From contig JAPEIS010000012.1 in the NCBI GenBank assembly GCA_029531795.1, forward strand, positions 1,054,001 to 1,118,000: a DNA stretch of 64,000 bases, written 5' to 3'. The position numbers and the translations under genes were made by a program. Positions within the stretch are counted from its first letter, which is position 1. Each line of letters opens with the position of its first letter. The notes beneath the pieces are model-generated. The model did no database searches. It was given only the letters and a program-made list of their open reading frames with translations, and was not told the origin of the DNA. Below, in pieces: positions 1-11,913 of the stretch. Source of the stretch: Sclerotinia nivalis. Its lineage: Eukaryota > Ascomycota > Leotiomycetes > Helotiales > Sclerotiniaceae.

Positions 1-225
1 CCATCAACACCCACCCAGAGCCAGTCTCCTAAGAGAACCAACAAAGGGTCGAGATCATCACCACTTTCTATACGTCTTCTCTCTTTAGAAAAGAAAACGC
101 CCTCTTTGCAGAGATCGAAAGCAAAACGGTTTCACTCTAGGGTATCGAGGTTCGGCTCATCGTCTCGGTTGGAGTCTGTGGCTCTTGTAGAGAACACAGA
201 AGGAGGACGTTTACTAAAGAAATGA
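1..225 (+). CDS. 3' end of an unidentified Ser/Arg-rich protein gene (partial)
   Basis: Frame 1 is open from the left edge to a TGA at 223-225, giving 74 codons with no stop. The translated tail is rich in Ser, Arg and Lys (segments such as SPKRTNKGSRSSPL) and ends in GGRLLKK. This looks like the disordered C-terminus of a longer protein, or a last exon. No domain is visible and I do not recognise the protein. An open frame of this length at a contig edge can occur by chance, so the call rests on composition and on the lack of stops only. Confidence 0.4.
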   Translation, partial: PSTPTQSQSPKRTNKGSRSSPLSIRLLSLEKKTPSLQRSKAKRFHSRVSRFGSSSRLESVALVENTEGGRLLKK

Positions 226-3200
226 TTCTTTGACTGTGGGAGGGATATGTGTTAGTAAGTGTCCAAGAGGTGAGAGTGATCTTGCGCTGAATAGAGTTTT
301 GAAGAAGAAGAGGTGAAATGTTGGGGTGGGGGGTAGATTGTACTTACAGTATTGTCGATGAAGAGGAAGGAAAATTTGGGAGGGGAGTAGGATTGATATA
401 GATTTTCGTATGGTCCGTGCACGAGAGAATTTTTCAAGAAGCTAGTAAGCGAAGAGCAAAATGGAATTTTTTGGAAGGGTTAGTGATTGGACGAAGTTGT
501 TAGTGTGCACGCATGACATGTGAAAGTAGGTAGGAATCGGGAAATGACATCGGGAATCGGGGGTCTAAGACGGGAAAATGGAGAAAACTCGGAGAAGAGC
601 TACTGCACCCATTATGTCACAACTTCCAATTCCTATCATACCTATCTACCGCACATCAGTATATTCTCTATATTCCATCTAACCTTTCATACTATATTCT
701 ATATTTCAAATCCTCTATTTATTTATCTATCACCCAACAAATTAATCAATATTGCATACCACACGCACCACACCTACCACGCCAACTCCCAGCCAACCAA
801 CCAATAAACATTATATTTCAAACCCTATTACTATTCATTAGAACTAGGTATACATCTCGGACATCTAACCTACTCTATAATAAACTCCAACTCCCTCTTC
901 CTTCCCATCCCATCCCTTTTGCCTTCGCATCCCAATCCCCAATCTCAATCCCTCTCCTTTCCCTCTTCCATCCAATCTCCCAATCTCAATTCCCAACCAT
1001 CCATCATCCGTCTACTTATCCAACCATCCATCATCCGTTTACCCATCCACCCATCCATCATCTGTCTATTTATCCATCCATCTATCATCTGTTTATTTAT
1101 CCATCTATCCATCATCCGTTTACCCACCCATCTATCCATTATCCGTTTACCCATCCATTTATCTATCATCCGTCTACCCATCTATCCATCCATCATCCGT
1201 CTACCCATCCATCATCTATCCATCCACTCCATCCACTCCATCCGCTCCATCCATCTACATCTAGAATCCCAATATCCAGTATCCAGTACCCAATATCCAA
1301 AATGGCGACATTATACCTCATACATACCCAAAAAACACACGAAAAAGTGAGCAAATAGAATTTTTGAAAAGACAACCCAAAACACCGCAGAAACCATAGA
1401 GAATACCATCCAATCACCCTCAGAGCGAGTAGATCACCCAGACCCTCAATGGCGGACTCACCGTCGCCATTACAAGAATCCCGCTGGTCATCTTGAGCTG
1501 GGGGGGAGGAACAAAGGGAAATCCACAACTAAGATCAAACAAAGCTCCTATAGAAGTCTCCTATAGAGCCATCCAGAACACGATAAACACTTTGATAAAG
1601 ACGATACAGAACTTATCATCGTCATCTCTGTGAATATCACGGCTTATACGTGCTTGACGTTACGGGTTCTTACTATAAGCACTCAGAGATCTTCCGGGGG
1701 GTTACAGGTTATTTTGTTTATAATAATTTTTTTTATTTTTATATAACTTTATATTGTATATACCAAAAGCAGATCGTATGATCCGTGTAGCCTTAGTTAT
1801 AGTTAGATCAAATCGATTATGAATTTACTACTATTACTACCTCATACATATCACATCAAACATCATGCACGATTCATAGGTTCTAACCCACTCCATTCCA
1901 TTTTTCAGGAGGTAAAAGTAAAAAGGTTCCCTTGGACCTGGTAGATCTCTCCCTACAAATTGGGGTTTTATTTACATATTCTCATACAATCAATTTCCGT
2001 ATAATCAATTTTCATTCACATACATACCTATATAACATAGATATCACAAGTAAAGAAAGTACGAAGATTCAATTGATTTGATTGATTCCATAGTAGCTTA
2101 TCTTATCTTATCCTGTCCCTCCCTACCCAATACTATTCTATGCTATACTATTTCATTCAATCCACCAAATCACTCATCCCCCATCCGAAATCCCAAATCC
2201 AAAAACAAAATCAAAAGGAAATCAACAGAAAAGAAAGCAAAATAACAAAATGATCTAAAGAAAAAAGATAGAAGAAATCCATCCGTTGCACATTCCATAT
2301 CCCACCCCACTCCTCTCCCCACCGCCTACCCACCAAACGCATCATGCCATCATCGTCCATCATCATCACCTGCATCTGCATCCTTCCCTATCTAAATCCC
2401 GCATCCTCCAACCAACAACCAACCAACCAAAGGATCATCATCCCTCAAAACTGCATAAAAGAATCCTCCATCCATAACCAACAAAAAGATGTAAAAAGTA
2501 AGGCTGAAGCTAGTCATCAATTCATAAGATTGCCGTATCATATCGCATGGCCCAATTTCATTCATTTGTATATTTTGTCCGTCGTTTCGTAAATCGTGTG
2601 CAAATTTTCGTAAATACCGCACTAATGTATTCATCCGATCCATCGTCATCCTTCCGTTCCACTTCGTTGTCCGCGCGTTATCGTTACAAGTGTTTGTTCG
2701 TAGATTCGGGTTTGTACTTGTACGTTATCACACTTTAATTCGCGGGGGCATAAGCTTCTTGAACTAGCTTTCTTAATGGCGATGGGAGCGAGCTATTATG
2801 GAGAAATATACCAATCAGTTATGGTTCTCATTTAAAATTGGAAAATATAAAATGTGAACTCGGAATTGTTTTGGGTAAGATCGTTGTAACATTTCTTCAT
2901 CTATCTCCTATAGCGTGAAATGAAGAATAGTAGAAAACGACACAAAAATGAAAATGCAAAAAATGAAAAACAAAAAACAACGTTTGGGTGTTATGTATAA
3001 CAAATGAAACAATATATGAAAATCGTCAAGGCATGGAGAAACTTTGTGATGGTCGTGAACTCATTATATCATCTTTGCGCCGAAGAAAGACCCCAAAGGT
3101 GCACCCTTATTATATAACTCCTCTCTGTAGATCTTTCGCTGTTTCCAAATCTGCGATAGAAATGGTATTTTAGGCGAAGCTGAAACAAAGGCATTGTATT

Positions 3201-3263
3201 GTGTGAAAGCCAGAAAAACGAATGTGGATGACGAACTTGTCGATGTGCGATGAAGGATATGAA
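226..3263. other. Gene-poor interval between the left-edge ORF and the DUF3824 gene
   Basis: I see no supportable gene here. Short ORFs on both strands are low-complexity translations of TCC/ATC-rich DNA. The interval contains the minisatellite at about 999-1253 and long pyrimidine-rich, A-T-rich tracts (1800-2500) with many CATCC, CAACC and TACC words. The last few hundred bases (about 2750-3260) should include the 3' untranslated region of the minus-strand DUF3824 gene. Confidence 0.5.
999..1253. repeat. Degenerate ATCC/CATC minisatellite
   Basis: Roughly eight imperfect units of 24-36 bp built from the words CCATCCATCATCCG, TTTACCCATC and TATCCATC follow one another, ending in CCATCCACTCCATCCACTCC. 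Units differ by transitions (CATCATCCG, TATCATCTG) and by gain or loss of 4-bp ATCC blocks, which fits slippage at two scales. The plus strand stays open across the array (ORF 919-1350) only because the units lack stop codons, so I do not treat it as coding. Confidence 0.8.
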
Positions 3264-5594
3264 TTATCTTTCATATCCAACAGGTGGAGCTGGTAAACCT
3301 GTAGAATATGGATTTCCATCATAATAACGAGGACCAGAATTGTAACGGCGGTCATCATATCGATCATCGTAGCGACTATCATAAGAAGAATAAGTGCTGC
3401 GAGAATCATCTCTTTGTCTTCTTCCACCGTTCTCTGCAAGCTTCTTTTGTCTTTCAAGACGTTTCTTATGACGTTCACCTTTCTTTTCTCGGAATTCTTT
3501 ACATTCGTGCCGTATCTCATTTGCTTCCTTGATTTCTGAGATGGCTCCTTTGATACCGAGTGCAGCAATTCCAACAGATGCGGCATCTTGTAATGCAGCC
3601 TTTGCCCTAAGCTTCCTTGCCTCCTCTGGGGTCATTTCTCCTTCCTGAACAGCCTTGTGTCGCGCATCACGTTTCTCCATGCTTGAGTATACATTATGCG
3701 CTGCATGAATTGTGGCAACAGTTGCCAAACCAGCTGTAATAAGTTGCTTACCTTTCATCTTTTTAACCCTCCTCTCATCCTCTGACGAAGATATCAAAGA
3801 ATCATCGCTAGCATATCCATTCTTTCCTTCAGCAACCTTCTTGTTTCTCTGTCCATCCCTTGCCCTAGCACCTCCACGACTGTCTACACTTCCACGAGAC
3901 TCGGAATAACGTGGGTTACCATATACATCCCCTCTTTGGCCTCGAGTTCGTCTTGAGCGATCATCGTAATCACTGTGGTCATCATAATCATCACGATTAC
4001 GACTGCGACTACGATCACGGTTGCGACCGACTTCACTGGCAGCAGCTCCAGCTCCAGCTCCAATACCAAGAGCAGCCAAACCCTTTCTTGCCATTGCACT
4101 AACACTCTTGCTTCTGCTACGCTTGTTGCGATCTGGTGATGGACTGCGGCTATAACTGTCTCTGCGTCCGCGTGAATGGGAGCGGGCTCTCGAACGAGAT
4201 CTGGAACGATCAAGTAATTTCTTACCAGCAATAGCCCCAAGACCAGCAGTTGCAAGAGCAGCAAGACCGGTTCCACCACCTCCTCCTCCACCTCGGGATG
4301 AAGAACGTGCTCGAGATCTGGCTCGAGATCTTGATCGAGAACGTCCAGTAACAGGATCTTCTTCGACATCCTTTCGCGATCCATTAATGGCACGATTTCC
4401 AACGAGGCCTCCAACAACTGCTTCAAGGATATGACGCTTGCTCTTCTTATCGGAATCTTTGTCAATAGCGGCATCAATACCACCAGCTCCGATAGCTGCA
4501 GTGAGGATACGTTTTCCCTTCTCACCACCCCAAGCTCCTGGCTCATTTCGAACTCGGAATGCTTCCGCAGCACCAGCTAAGAGAGCTGCTTTGGCGGCTT
4601 GTTGATATTTAGCAGTTCCCTCCCCGGATCTTGACTTGGATCTGCTTTTTCTTGAGGTTGATTCCTCATAATAGCTATCATCGCTACCTCGGCGTCCTCG
4701 ATGACGTTCTTCTCGATGATGCTCAACACCCTTTGCGGCAGCACCTAGCCCTGCAAGAGCCATGGCACTATCAACGATTGACTTGCGGCGACCCTTTTTC
4801 TTTTCAGGTTTGATCTCCTCTTCTTCAGAGTAATAGGTTTCTTGAACTTCACCATTTCGACCTCTGTGAACAGCATACTTCTTGACTTTCTTTTCTTTGT
4901 TTCCATGTTTATCGTAAAGTTCCGTTCCTTCATATGCAGCCAAAGCCCCAGCAGCTCCGACCATAGCAGAAGTTAATGGATTTCGCTCGACTGGTCTACC
5001 TTCGGCAGATCTCCGATCCCATAATTCCTTTGCACCAACTGCTAAAGCAGCACCCCCAACGGCAGCAGCAATTTTTTGATTTCGTGAAAGTGATTGTTTA
5101 TTTTCGAGGGTTGCATCTTCGTAATAGTCATCTCGTCGATCGAGTTCTTGGAAAGAGCGTCGTGGATCACCTCTGCTATCATCAAGGTATTCTCCGTGTC
5201 GGCCATCGCGCCCTACGGATCGAGAGCGACGGGCTGGCGGGCCGTACCTAGCCTCACGCACCGTCGTACGTTGGTCAATATAGGCACCACCCGCTGGTGG
5301 GGGAAAGTCTCTTCTAACTTCTTCGACTGACAAATCGCTATCTTCACGACGAGGTTGACGCACGAGTTCTCTTGTTTGAGTAATTTCTCTCTCTCTCTCT
5401 CTTTCTCTGACGGGGGCGTCGGGTGCATAAGCTACGGGAGATTTGGTAGCGGCTGAGCGAACATAAGTTTCCTGAGTTTCGACGTAGCGTGGCTCATCAG
5501 CATATCTTGGTTCGCGATCATCTTTTCGATGACGATGAGATCGATGTCGACGTGGTTCTTCGACCGTCTCATATTCATATTCGTAAGAAGTCAT
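3264..5594 (-). CDS. DUF3824-family Arg/Ser/Asp-rich protein
   Basis: A single-exon gene of 776 codons. The ORF could start at 5651, but the ATG at 5594 (MTSYEYEYETVEEPRR) begins the typical fungal DUF3824 N-terminus, so I chose it. The protein alternates highly charged segments (RERERERE, RSRSRSRAR, many KKS/RRS) with short Ala/Gly-rich segments such as AAAVGGAALAVGAKE, GLAALATAGLGAIAGKK and GLAALGIGAGAGAAA. These glycine-rich hydrophobic repeats define DUF3824. The C-terminus is Tyr/Arg/Asp-rich and ends GYER. The family's function is unknown; the alternating hydrophobic repeats may associate with membranes, which is inference. No intron is needed. A (CT)8 tract at 5387-5402 encodes the Arg-Glu run. 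Confidence 0.8.
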   Translation of the reverse strand: MTSYEYEYETVEEPRRHRSHRHRKDDREPRYADEPRYVETQETYVRSAATKSPVAYAPDAPVREREREREITQTRELVRQPRREDSDLSVEEVRRDFPPPAGGAYIDQRTTVREARYGPPARRSRSVGRDGRHGEYLDDSRGDPRRSFQELDRRDDYYEDATLENKQSLSRNQKIAAAVGGAALAVGAKELWDRRSAEGRPVERNPLTSAMVGAAGALAAYEGTELYDKHGNKEKKVKKYAVHRGRNGEVQETYYSEEEEIKPEKKKGRRKSIVDSAMALAGLGAAAKGVEHHREERHRGRRGSDDSYYEESTSRKSRSKSRSGEGTAKYQQAAKAALLAGAAEAFRVRNEPGAWGGEKGKRILTAAIGAGGIDAAIDKDSDKKSKRHILEAVVGGLVGNRAINGSRKDVEEDPVTGRSRSRSRARSRARSSSRGGGGGGGTGLAALATAGLGAIAGKKLLDRSRSRSRARSHSRGRRDSYSRSPSPDRNKRSRSKSVSAMARKGLAALGIGAGAGAAASEVGRNRDRSRSRNRDDYDDHSDYDDRSRRTRGQRGDVYGNPRYSESRGSVDSRGGARARDGQRNKKVAEGKNGYASDDSLISSSEDERRVKKMKGKQLITAGLATVATIHAAHNVYSSMEKRDARHKAVQEGEMTPEEARKLRAKAALQDAASVGIAALGIKGAISEIKEANEIRHECKEFREKKGERHKKRLERQKKLAENGGRRQRDDSRSTYSSYDSRYDDRYDDRRYNSGPRYYDGNPYSTGLPAPPVGYER
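5387..5402. repeat. (CT)8 microsatellite inside the DUF3824 CDS
   Basis: Sixteen bases of alternating C and T lie within the minus-strand CDS, read there as (GA)8 and encoding the Arg-Glu dipeptide run near residue 65. A gain or loss of one 2-bp unit would shift the frame, while a gain of three units would add two residues. Confidence 0.85.
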
Positions 5595-6300
5595 GATTGA
5601 TGGCGGGGTATTCTCGATTTGCGATAGGAAAATGCTTCGTTGACTGTTCACTCCCGAGACTTGTGATGGTTAGCACTAATAAATAATTAGGCTTTTGATT
5701 TTAGGTTTAAACTTGTTGTCTGGACTTCTGTAGATTTTTTAAATCTGCGATAAGGCGATGTAAATAATTGTTTTGTGTTTTGTGTTTTGTTGTGTGAAGG
5801 TTTTGATGGAATAAATCAAATCAAACCACAACAGTCACGCCCCAAGGTAATGTCGTAATATGACGAGTGAGGGACAGAAGCAGAAGTGAATGTCGGTGAG
5901 ATATGGGAATTTACAGGGTCAGGTTGGTACTAAAAGCCAAAAGTTGACAAGTTACAACAGCGCCTGATTTCGAAGGAGGTGGCTGGAGATTCTAAGTAGT
6001 CAATAATAACCCTTGAGAAAGTTGGGAAACATGAACCTGCTTCGGGCGGTTCTATCGGATATGCGTGATTATGTACAGAATGATAAATTATCCACAAATT
6101 TAGGAATATCTCATCTTCTATTTGGCGCGCGGTTGAATCTTTTTTGGATACTTTATGACCTTTTTCCCTTTTTAAGGGATTTTCCGGGGATTTGCCTGGC
6201 CCTGGGATGGCTCAGCTGCCTGCAGCAAGAGCTGAAGATTTTCCAAGTTTGATGCGAGATGATGCTACGAAATTATCGATGGAATATTACCCCACTAGTT

Positions 6301-6350
6301 TAATCTTCCTCAATCTTCCTTAATTTTCCTTAATTTTCCTTAATCTTCTA
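6301..6350. repeat. 10-bp tandem repeat, five units
   Basis: Five contiguous 10-bp units of the form TAATYTTCCT occupy 6301-6350: TAATCTTCCT, CAATCTTCCT, TAATTTTCCT twice, then TAATCTTCTA. All differences but the last are C/T transitions. The array lies in noncoding DNA. Confidence 0.85.
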
Positions 6351-8276
6351 GAATCTATATCAAATATATCAACTTATATATAACACACCTTAATACTCTA
6401 CGGCAATTATAATTAGTAGTGATTTCGGGTCCTCCAAGTTGTTTTGGAAGCTTTTTTAATCGATATAAGGTTACCTAGTGATCTTACTTTAGAGGTTGGG
6501 AATGGCTGATCATCTATCTTATTGGCGGGGTACTTCCAAACGTCATTGGGTATCTTCGGGCTCAGCGCGCCCAATCACTTAGCGATGGGGATCCATCTCT
6601 TTTACTTTCCGAGACAATGCCATGATATTACTCGGGAAGAGCGAAACGAGGATGACCATTTCCCAAGCTTAAGCCTTAAGTATATCGTATCGTACCGGTC
6701 GCTATGTTATTAACCTGGTGTACTCCCGAGTCACTTAATTGCGCCCGTGGGATGAGATCAGAGCGGCCGAGGTCTGGTTGGTGTATGTTGCGGTAAAACT
6801 TGTACCACGAGAACAAATCATAGGTAATCAAATCTCCTGCTTTTCCCAACAAAATAAACATCAGCAAGGGATTTCTCTTTGTGGCGAAAATAATAAGATA
6901 AACTTGCGTCCCTTGTCACACTTTACTAAAATTCATAAGGCTGTTGTTTCCCGGGATATCCTTCATTGTGGCGATGAGCTGTTCGATGAATGTTGTCACG
7001 ATGCAAACTTTGAGAAACATGATGTCATCATATTTTGTTTGTAAACTCCACTTGTGCACTTGTTCGATGCTCGGAAATTCCTTCATTATTGCCTTGTGGT
7101 CTGAGTATAGACAGTACCGGTACAGTACTCCGTACGCACGGCACAGAAAAAGTATTGGAATCAATCTTGCCCGCCCTCTTATTTGACCTTGGGGAAATTT
7201 GGTTAGAACAATGACTAAACCTTAAGGTAAGGCTCGGGAAAGGCCCGAATCATAAGATCAAATCACATTGATGACAGTCCAAATCAAGTGATGCTTATTT
7301 ACAAAATCTCAACCTTCCCGAATCATTTTCGTTTCTCTCCGCCAACATTGATATTTGTACCCTCGCAGGGTGGCTGTGATAATTTGTGGCTTTAAGGCTT
7401 ATGTGTGATTCTCGTAATCCATGTAAGGAAATAGTACCTAGTAGATCGCTGCAGACATCACCATACACAGTCTTCAGAATTAGCCCCAACGTCTCTATTC
7501 ACATACAGATAAGTCACTGATATTTCATAATGCTTCAGAGATGAAAGATACTGTAGTATGTTTAGTTTTGTGAAGGAAAAGCTTATTAAATGAAGGAGTT
7601 GGGACACCATGCCAAAGTTCCTGCGACTCTTTCAATCCTGGAATTGCTTCCTACCCAATGAATAGCTGAATGACACAGAAACATGTCTCTAGAAGTTTGC
7701 TAGGTACATTTTGAGTCTAAGCTAGATTGAGACGCAGCTGTTGAAGCGTTGGCGTACGGGCTCATCATGAAGAAGAAGACCTGTTTGAAACCTCACATCG
7801 TTTTGCTCAATGGCGACACGCTACTTCTACTCATGACCGCCGAATGTCATGAACGGAGAAGAATCGAAACATCCAGCCTTATTGATGTAGTCTTCACCAG
7901 CAAGATAACATCTAGCAAACTGCAAGATTGAATAGCAATGTCCCTATCATGATTCCGGCACATTGCATCTGGAAGGAAAGCAGTTAACCTGTAAGTGACA
8001 CTGGGAGTATCACATGTGAAGCGGATGAACATTAAATGAAGCTTGCATCGTTTGTTTTCTCTTCCAGAACCGAAAAGGTGTTGAAGCATACCGAGATCTT
8101 GTAGATCCCTCGTCTCGCAAGCATTTGAGTTCAATCGGTGACAACTAACACATGCAAAGTAAGGGAAAGCACCATTGATATGGACACACACCGAAAAACT
8201 CAACACTAATCCCATGATTCTCATCCAATATCCCCCCTCATCACCTGCCATCACGTGGCAACCCCAATATCAAAAA

Positions 8277-10885
8277 GTTTTGTTGCACATCTGAGGGCTC
8301 TTTCACTTTTTGCAATTTTGGGAAATTTTACATTTTGAAAACAGATTCTGAATCCTACATATTGGGAGATCTCAAATGCAAAGTTTCGGACGTTTTGAAA
8401 AAGGAATGAAAGAGTGCATTTTCGAGGTTTTGCTGGTTTTTGTCTTTGTTTACTTTGTTTTTTTTTAATGATGCCGAGGCTATCTCGGGACGGGAAGTAA
8501 CTTGGTAGATGGGGGAAATTCACTCTTGAAAGCTCTCGTCGCATGTGGGAAGTGAAGTTCTAGTGCTCGCACGAGGGCGGGGCAGCTTGCGGTGTGGGAG
8601 GATAGGAATCATGGGTACGGAGTACTAAGGGACTTTTGTTGTATGTCTGGATTTTCCAATTCTATGCGCTTGTTTATCTATTGGTCACTTTTCATATAAA
8701 GAGTGATTGTGAGCGAGTGACGAAAATGAAGGATTTTTGGTTGCATGTTTGAGGATTTTGACATGTTGCGATCGTTCGTCTATTGGTCAATTTCTTGGTT
8801 TTGAAGATGGGTGCTTGACGTGAGGTGGGAAGAGGTGAGGTAGGTATAAAAATGCTCCACATCTACCCACTATCTCACAGCTACTGGTCCCATGTAGTTG
8901 ACGGGAGATGAATGAATATGTAGCCACACTGCTGGTAGCTCCCGCCTTGTTGCTATATTCACGCTTGCTGCCATATTGGCTGACTGGCTCCAGACTTCTC
9001 ATCCCATCTCACTTCATCCAATCTCTCTAATCACCATCCCAACCTCTCTTGTTGCACATCTGAAATCCCTATCATAATACTATCATCCAGCTATTGGTCA
9101 AATATTCACTTTCAACCCATTGCGCATGGACTAGCTTCCCGCAAGCTTCCCGCAGTAGCACACTAGCTCACGATCCATCATCCTTATCAGATTTCCCCAG
9201 TTTCCCCAGATTCCAAACAGCCAGTAAAGTCCTGATCGCAAAGCTCAGGCCCCTTTGCGCTCGATCGCATCCTTTTGCGCTCTTCCAGAGCCAACCATCC
9301 TTAGCGTGTTTTTCCTATTCTGGATGTCATAACAGGGATCTTTTTTGCGATGTGCAACAAAAGATCTGGAGATCTTTTGCGTGGCGGAGATTGGTCGATT
9401 GCCCACGTGCATCTAAGACTAGTGGCGCCACTCCCGTGTATTCACTCAGTTGCCATGTGGATAGGAGGCTGGGAAACTTCACTTTTCATCTCATGTTCGC
9501 CGTCTCGTGTCTCGTCATCTTAACTTTGTTGTTTTGTTGCATGTCTGCAATTCTGGATAGCCTCAATCTCGATCCTAAAGAAGAGAATACAAGTTTGGGA
9601 TCTTAAAATGAAGCATAAAGAGGGATCTCAATCTCATGAAGTCTTAATCAAAGGCCAGGTTGCACTGTATACTTATCACTAACCTCTGTATCGTGTCATG
9701 TTCTCTTCCGTATTCCCCACCCAATTACCTGTCCCCTTCTTTTCTGTTGGATATCTACAAATCTGGATAACTTTAATCTTTATCACCAAAAGGGAAAATG
9801 AAACTTCGGATTTCATGATGGCAATATAATGGGCAGTGTCCATTTTGAACAAGTATGGAACTTGTGATCCTAGCACAGCACATGTTGTTGTATCATTGTA
9901 TATTCTCATCCCATCTACGAATATCTGTTCTAGTCTCTCGCTTTGCTGTTGGCTATTGGGCTGAACGAAAGTTGGTTTATTGAGTATATACCAATTTGGG
10001 TTTTCTCTCTGAAACAATAGCCACAGCCAGAAGCTGTAACCAAATAATTTTGAACCTTAAGGTCGAAGACCTGATAGACAGCCTCTATTTCAAACGAACA
10101 ATCATCGGGTAAATACATAATAACAGCTTCACTTTAACCCCTCATCTCATTTCATATCCTCCTTTCCCGTTCTCCCTCCACCATTGGCTACTAAGTAACT
10201 TAAGTTTTCTCATAAAAGTTTTGTTGCATATCGCACCTCATTTCAAGACCTCCTTTCGAATAATAACAAAAAACCTTGAAGCGCAGTCGCAAGTTATTGT
10301 AATCCTTTGGGTGATCAGAAAAGAAGCAAAACTTTATTATCACTCAAGAGTTGAAGACCAATACTGAAGGTTGGAGGTGCCATTCTACTTCAAACACAAA
10401 ATATGTAGTTCTTGCACCCAAACAAGAGAAAAGCTAGCGAAAGTCAAGAATAGTTTTGTTGCCTATCGCAACTTTCACGAGGTTTGACTTACACCTCTTT
10501 TTCAATCTCATATCACCGTGTCTTCAAGTACTACAAACTCCCGAAACTCGTTGACCATATACAAAAGAAGCAAAATTCTAGTATTCTCCAATAATCGGAT
10601 AGAATCAGCAAGTTGTTGTATTAATATTTTATCCCAAACGTAGAATTATGGTTTTCATGATCGGAAAACATCAATTTTGGTTTAGAGGGGTTTTGTTGTA
10701 TGTTTGAGTTTTCAGAGATGCCTCGTACGATGTGATGAAATGGCATTTGGGTGAGTTCCTAATTGCTTGAAATTTTTGTAAGGGGTTTAAAAGGAGCAGA
10801 GGTTTGGTCTTTGTTGGGAATTTGATGGATATATTGTGGTGTTGATTATACATCCTATTTCGAACGTGAACTTATGGTTTTCTGG
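8277..10885. repeat. Degenerate dispersed/tandem repeat, period about 236 bp at its right end
   Basis: A core close to GTTTTGTTGCATRTCKGAG recurs at about 8277, 8633, 8734, 9048, 9531, 9741, 10218, 10454 and 10690 on the plus strand and at about 9343-9366 on the minus strand. The last three plus-strand cores are exactly 236 bp apart. Other blocks repeat with a similar period: AAAAGAAGCAAAA at 10319 and 10563, and a CAAACGTAGAATTATGG-like block at 10388, 10632 and 10857. Differences are mostly transitions. This looks like an old tandem array or nested repeat eroded by point mutation. Confidence 0.55.
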
Positions 10886-11043
10886 TTATTGATGAAGATT
10901 TTAAGGTTGGAAAGATGATGAACAGCCCTGCGAACATCTCAGTTCCACTAAATTCTACCCTTTAACATTCATCCCCTGCCTCCAACCTGTTCCAGTAGCC
11001 CTCAAATCATCAACAAATTTAGCCTCTTCCCAATCATATAAAA

Positions 11044-11913
11044 CTACCATAAAGCTTTAGCCTTATTATTCTCACCGGACGGGTAACCCGACAAATCAGC
11101 CAACACAACAGCCAACACCCAATCCGAATACAGCGCGCCAAATATCACAACAATCAAGGGAGGAAGCCAACAACAGGTTCCATCCTTTAGAGCTTCCGTT
11201 TGCCAATTTCTACTCATGCGTTCAGCAAAACATGACGAAATGATCACTGATTCGAGAAAAACAAGAAAAAAAGCTCCGCAAAATGATCCACTTACAATAG
11301 CCATTTCCTCCGTTTGATCGGACTTTGCGAGTGAGATGAGCCGGAAAAGCTGGCGATGGCGCCGGGGAAATAGAGTAGTGCCCAGTATTTCTTGTGGTCG
11401 TTTGAGACAATACCTATGATGCCCGATGTGAGGGAGAGGGAAAGTTTCATCGCTGCTATGGTTTAGAATTGCCCAACAAGTAGATCAAAGATGATTAGAA
11501 AAAAGCAAACACAAAACCAGAGAGAATTGGAAGCAGAAAACTTACCAAGCGTGGCTACATCGGATCATACTTGCCAGTAGTGATATAAGCGTAAGTAGTA
11601 CCTTTGCAATCGAAAGTGCTTTATTCCATGTAGCTCCTTTTTCCTCGGAGTGTAGCTCGCTCCAGGGTGCATAGAGTTTTCGTCCTAGACTTAGGATTGT
11701 GAGGGTGTAGTATGTGAGGATGTGGGGAAAAAATTCCCAGCCGCTGTAGGGGAGAGAATAACAGTGGGCTTCTTCTGCGATGATGTTTTTCTGGCTGCAG
11801 GATAGGTTTCCCCATTCTGTTTCTGCGTCTGCTACGGTGCAGTTGTCTGCGAGAGTTGGGGTTAAATGAAGGAGGAGAATTATGAAGGGGAGAAGTTGGG
11901 GCGTGGGTGGCAT
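11044..11913 (-). CDS. Predicted secreted-pathway multi-pass membrane protein, unknown function
   Basis: My model has three exons: 11913-11571, 11455-11296 and 11212-11044 (223 aa). The protein starts MPPTPQLLPFIILLLHLTPTLADNC, a clear signal peptide, followed by a Cys-containing segment. Hydrophobic segments follow in exon 1 (HILTYYTLTILSLG and KVLLTLISLLA), across the first junction (SLSLTSGIIGIV) and in exon 3 (LPPLIVVIFGALYSDWVLAV). Intron 1 uses GTATGA/TAG. Intron 2 uses GTAAGT with a GCTGAAC branch-like site just before the acceptor. The second acceptor is ambiguous between 11212 and 11209. An alternative two-exon reading (donor GTAAGT at 11545) is also open but gives a less membrane-like middle. 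I do not recognise the family. Splicing is the least certain part. Confidence 0.6.

Larger units (their letters stand above)
5595..11043. other. Gene desert with degenerate repeats
   Basis: No conserved gene is visible in this 5.4 kb. The first few hundred bases upstream of 5594 are the DUF3824 promoter and 5' leader. Short ORFs (for example 6013-6252, 8251-8544, 9094-9606) have repetitive or unstructured translations and run through repeat DNA. Recognisable structure comprises a 10-bp tandem repeat at 6301-6350 and the degenerate repeat family at about 8277-10885. Confidence 0.5.

Noticed and set aside
919..1350. 143-codon plus-strand ORF
   Set aside because: It is a translation of the ATCC minisatellite (repeated SIIRLPIHP-like units). 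The opposite strand is also open for the same reason.
3884..4573. Long alternative-frame ORF of 229 codons within the DUF3824 gene
   Set aside because: It is a shadow frame caused by the Arg/Ser/Ala-rich composition of the real minus-strand CDS.
9094..9606. 170-codon plus-strand ORF
   Set aside because: It runs through the degenerate repeat cores at 9343 and 9531 and has no protein-like pattern; repeat translation is the simpler explanation.
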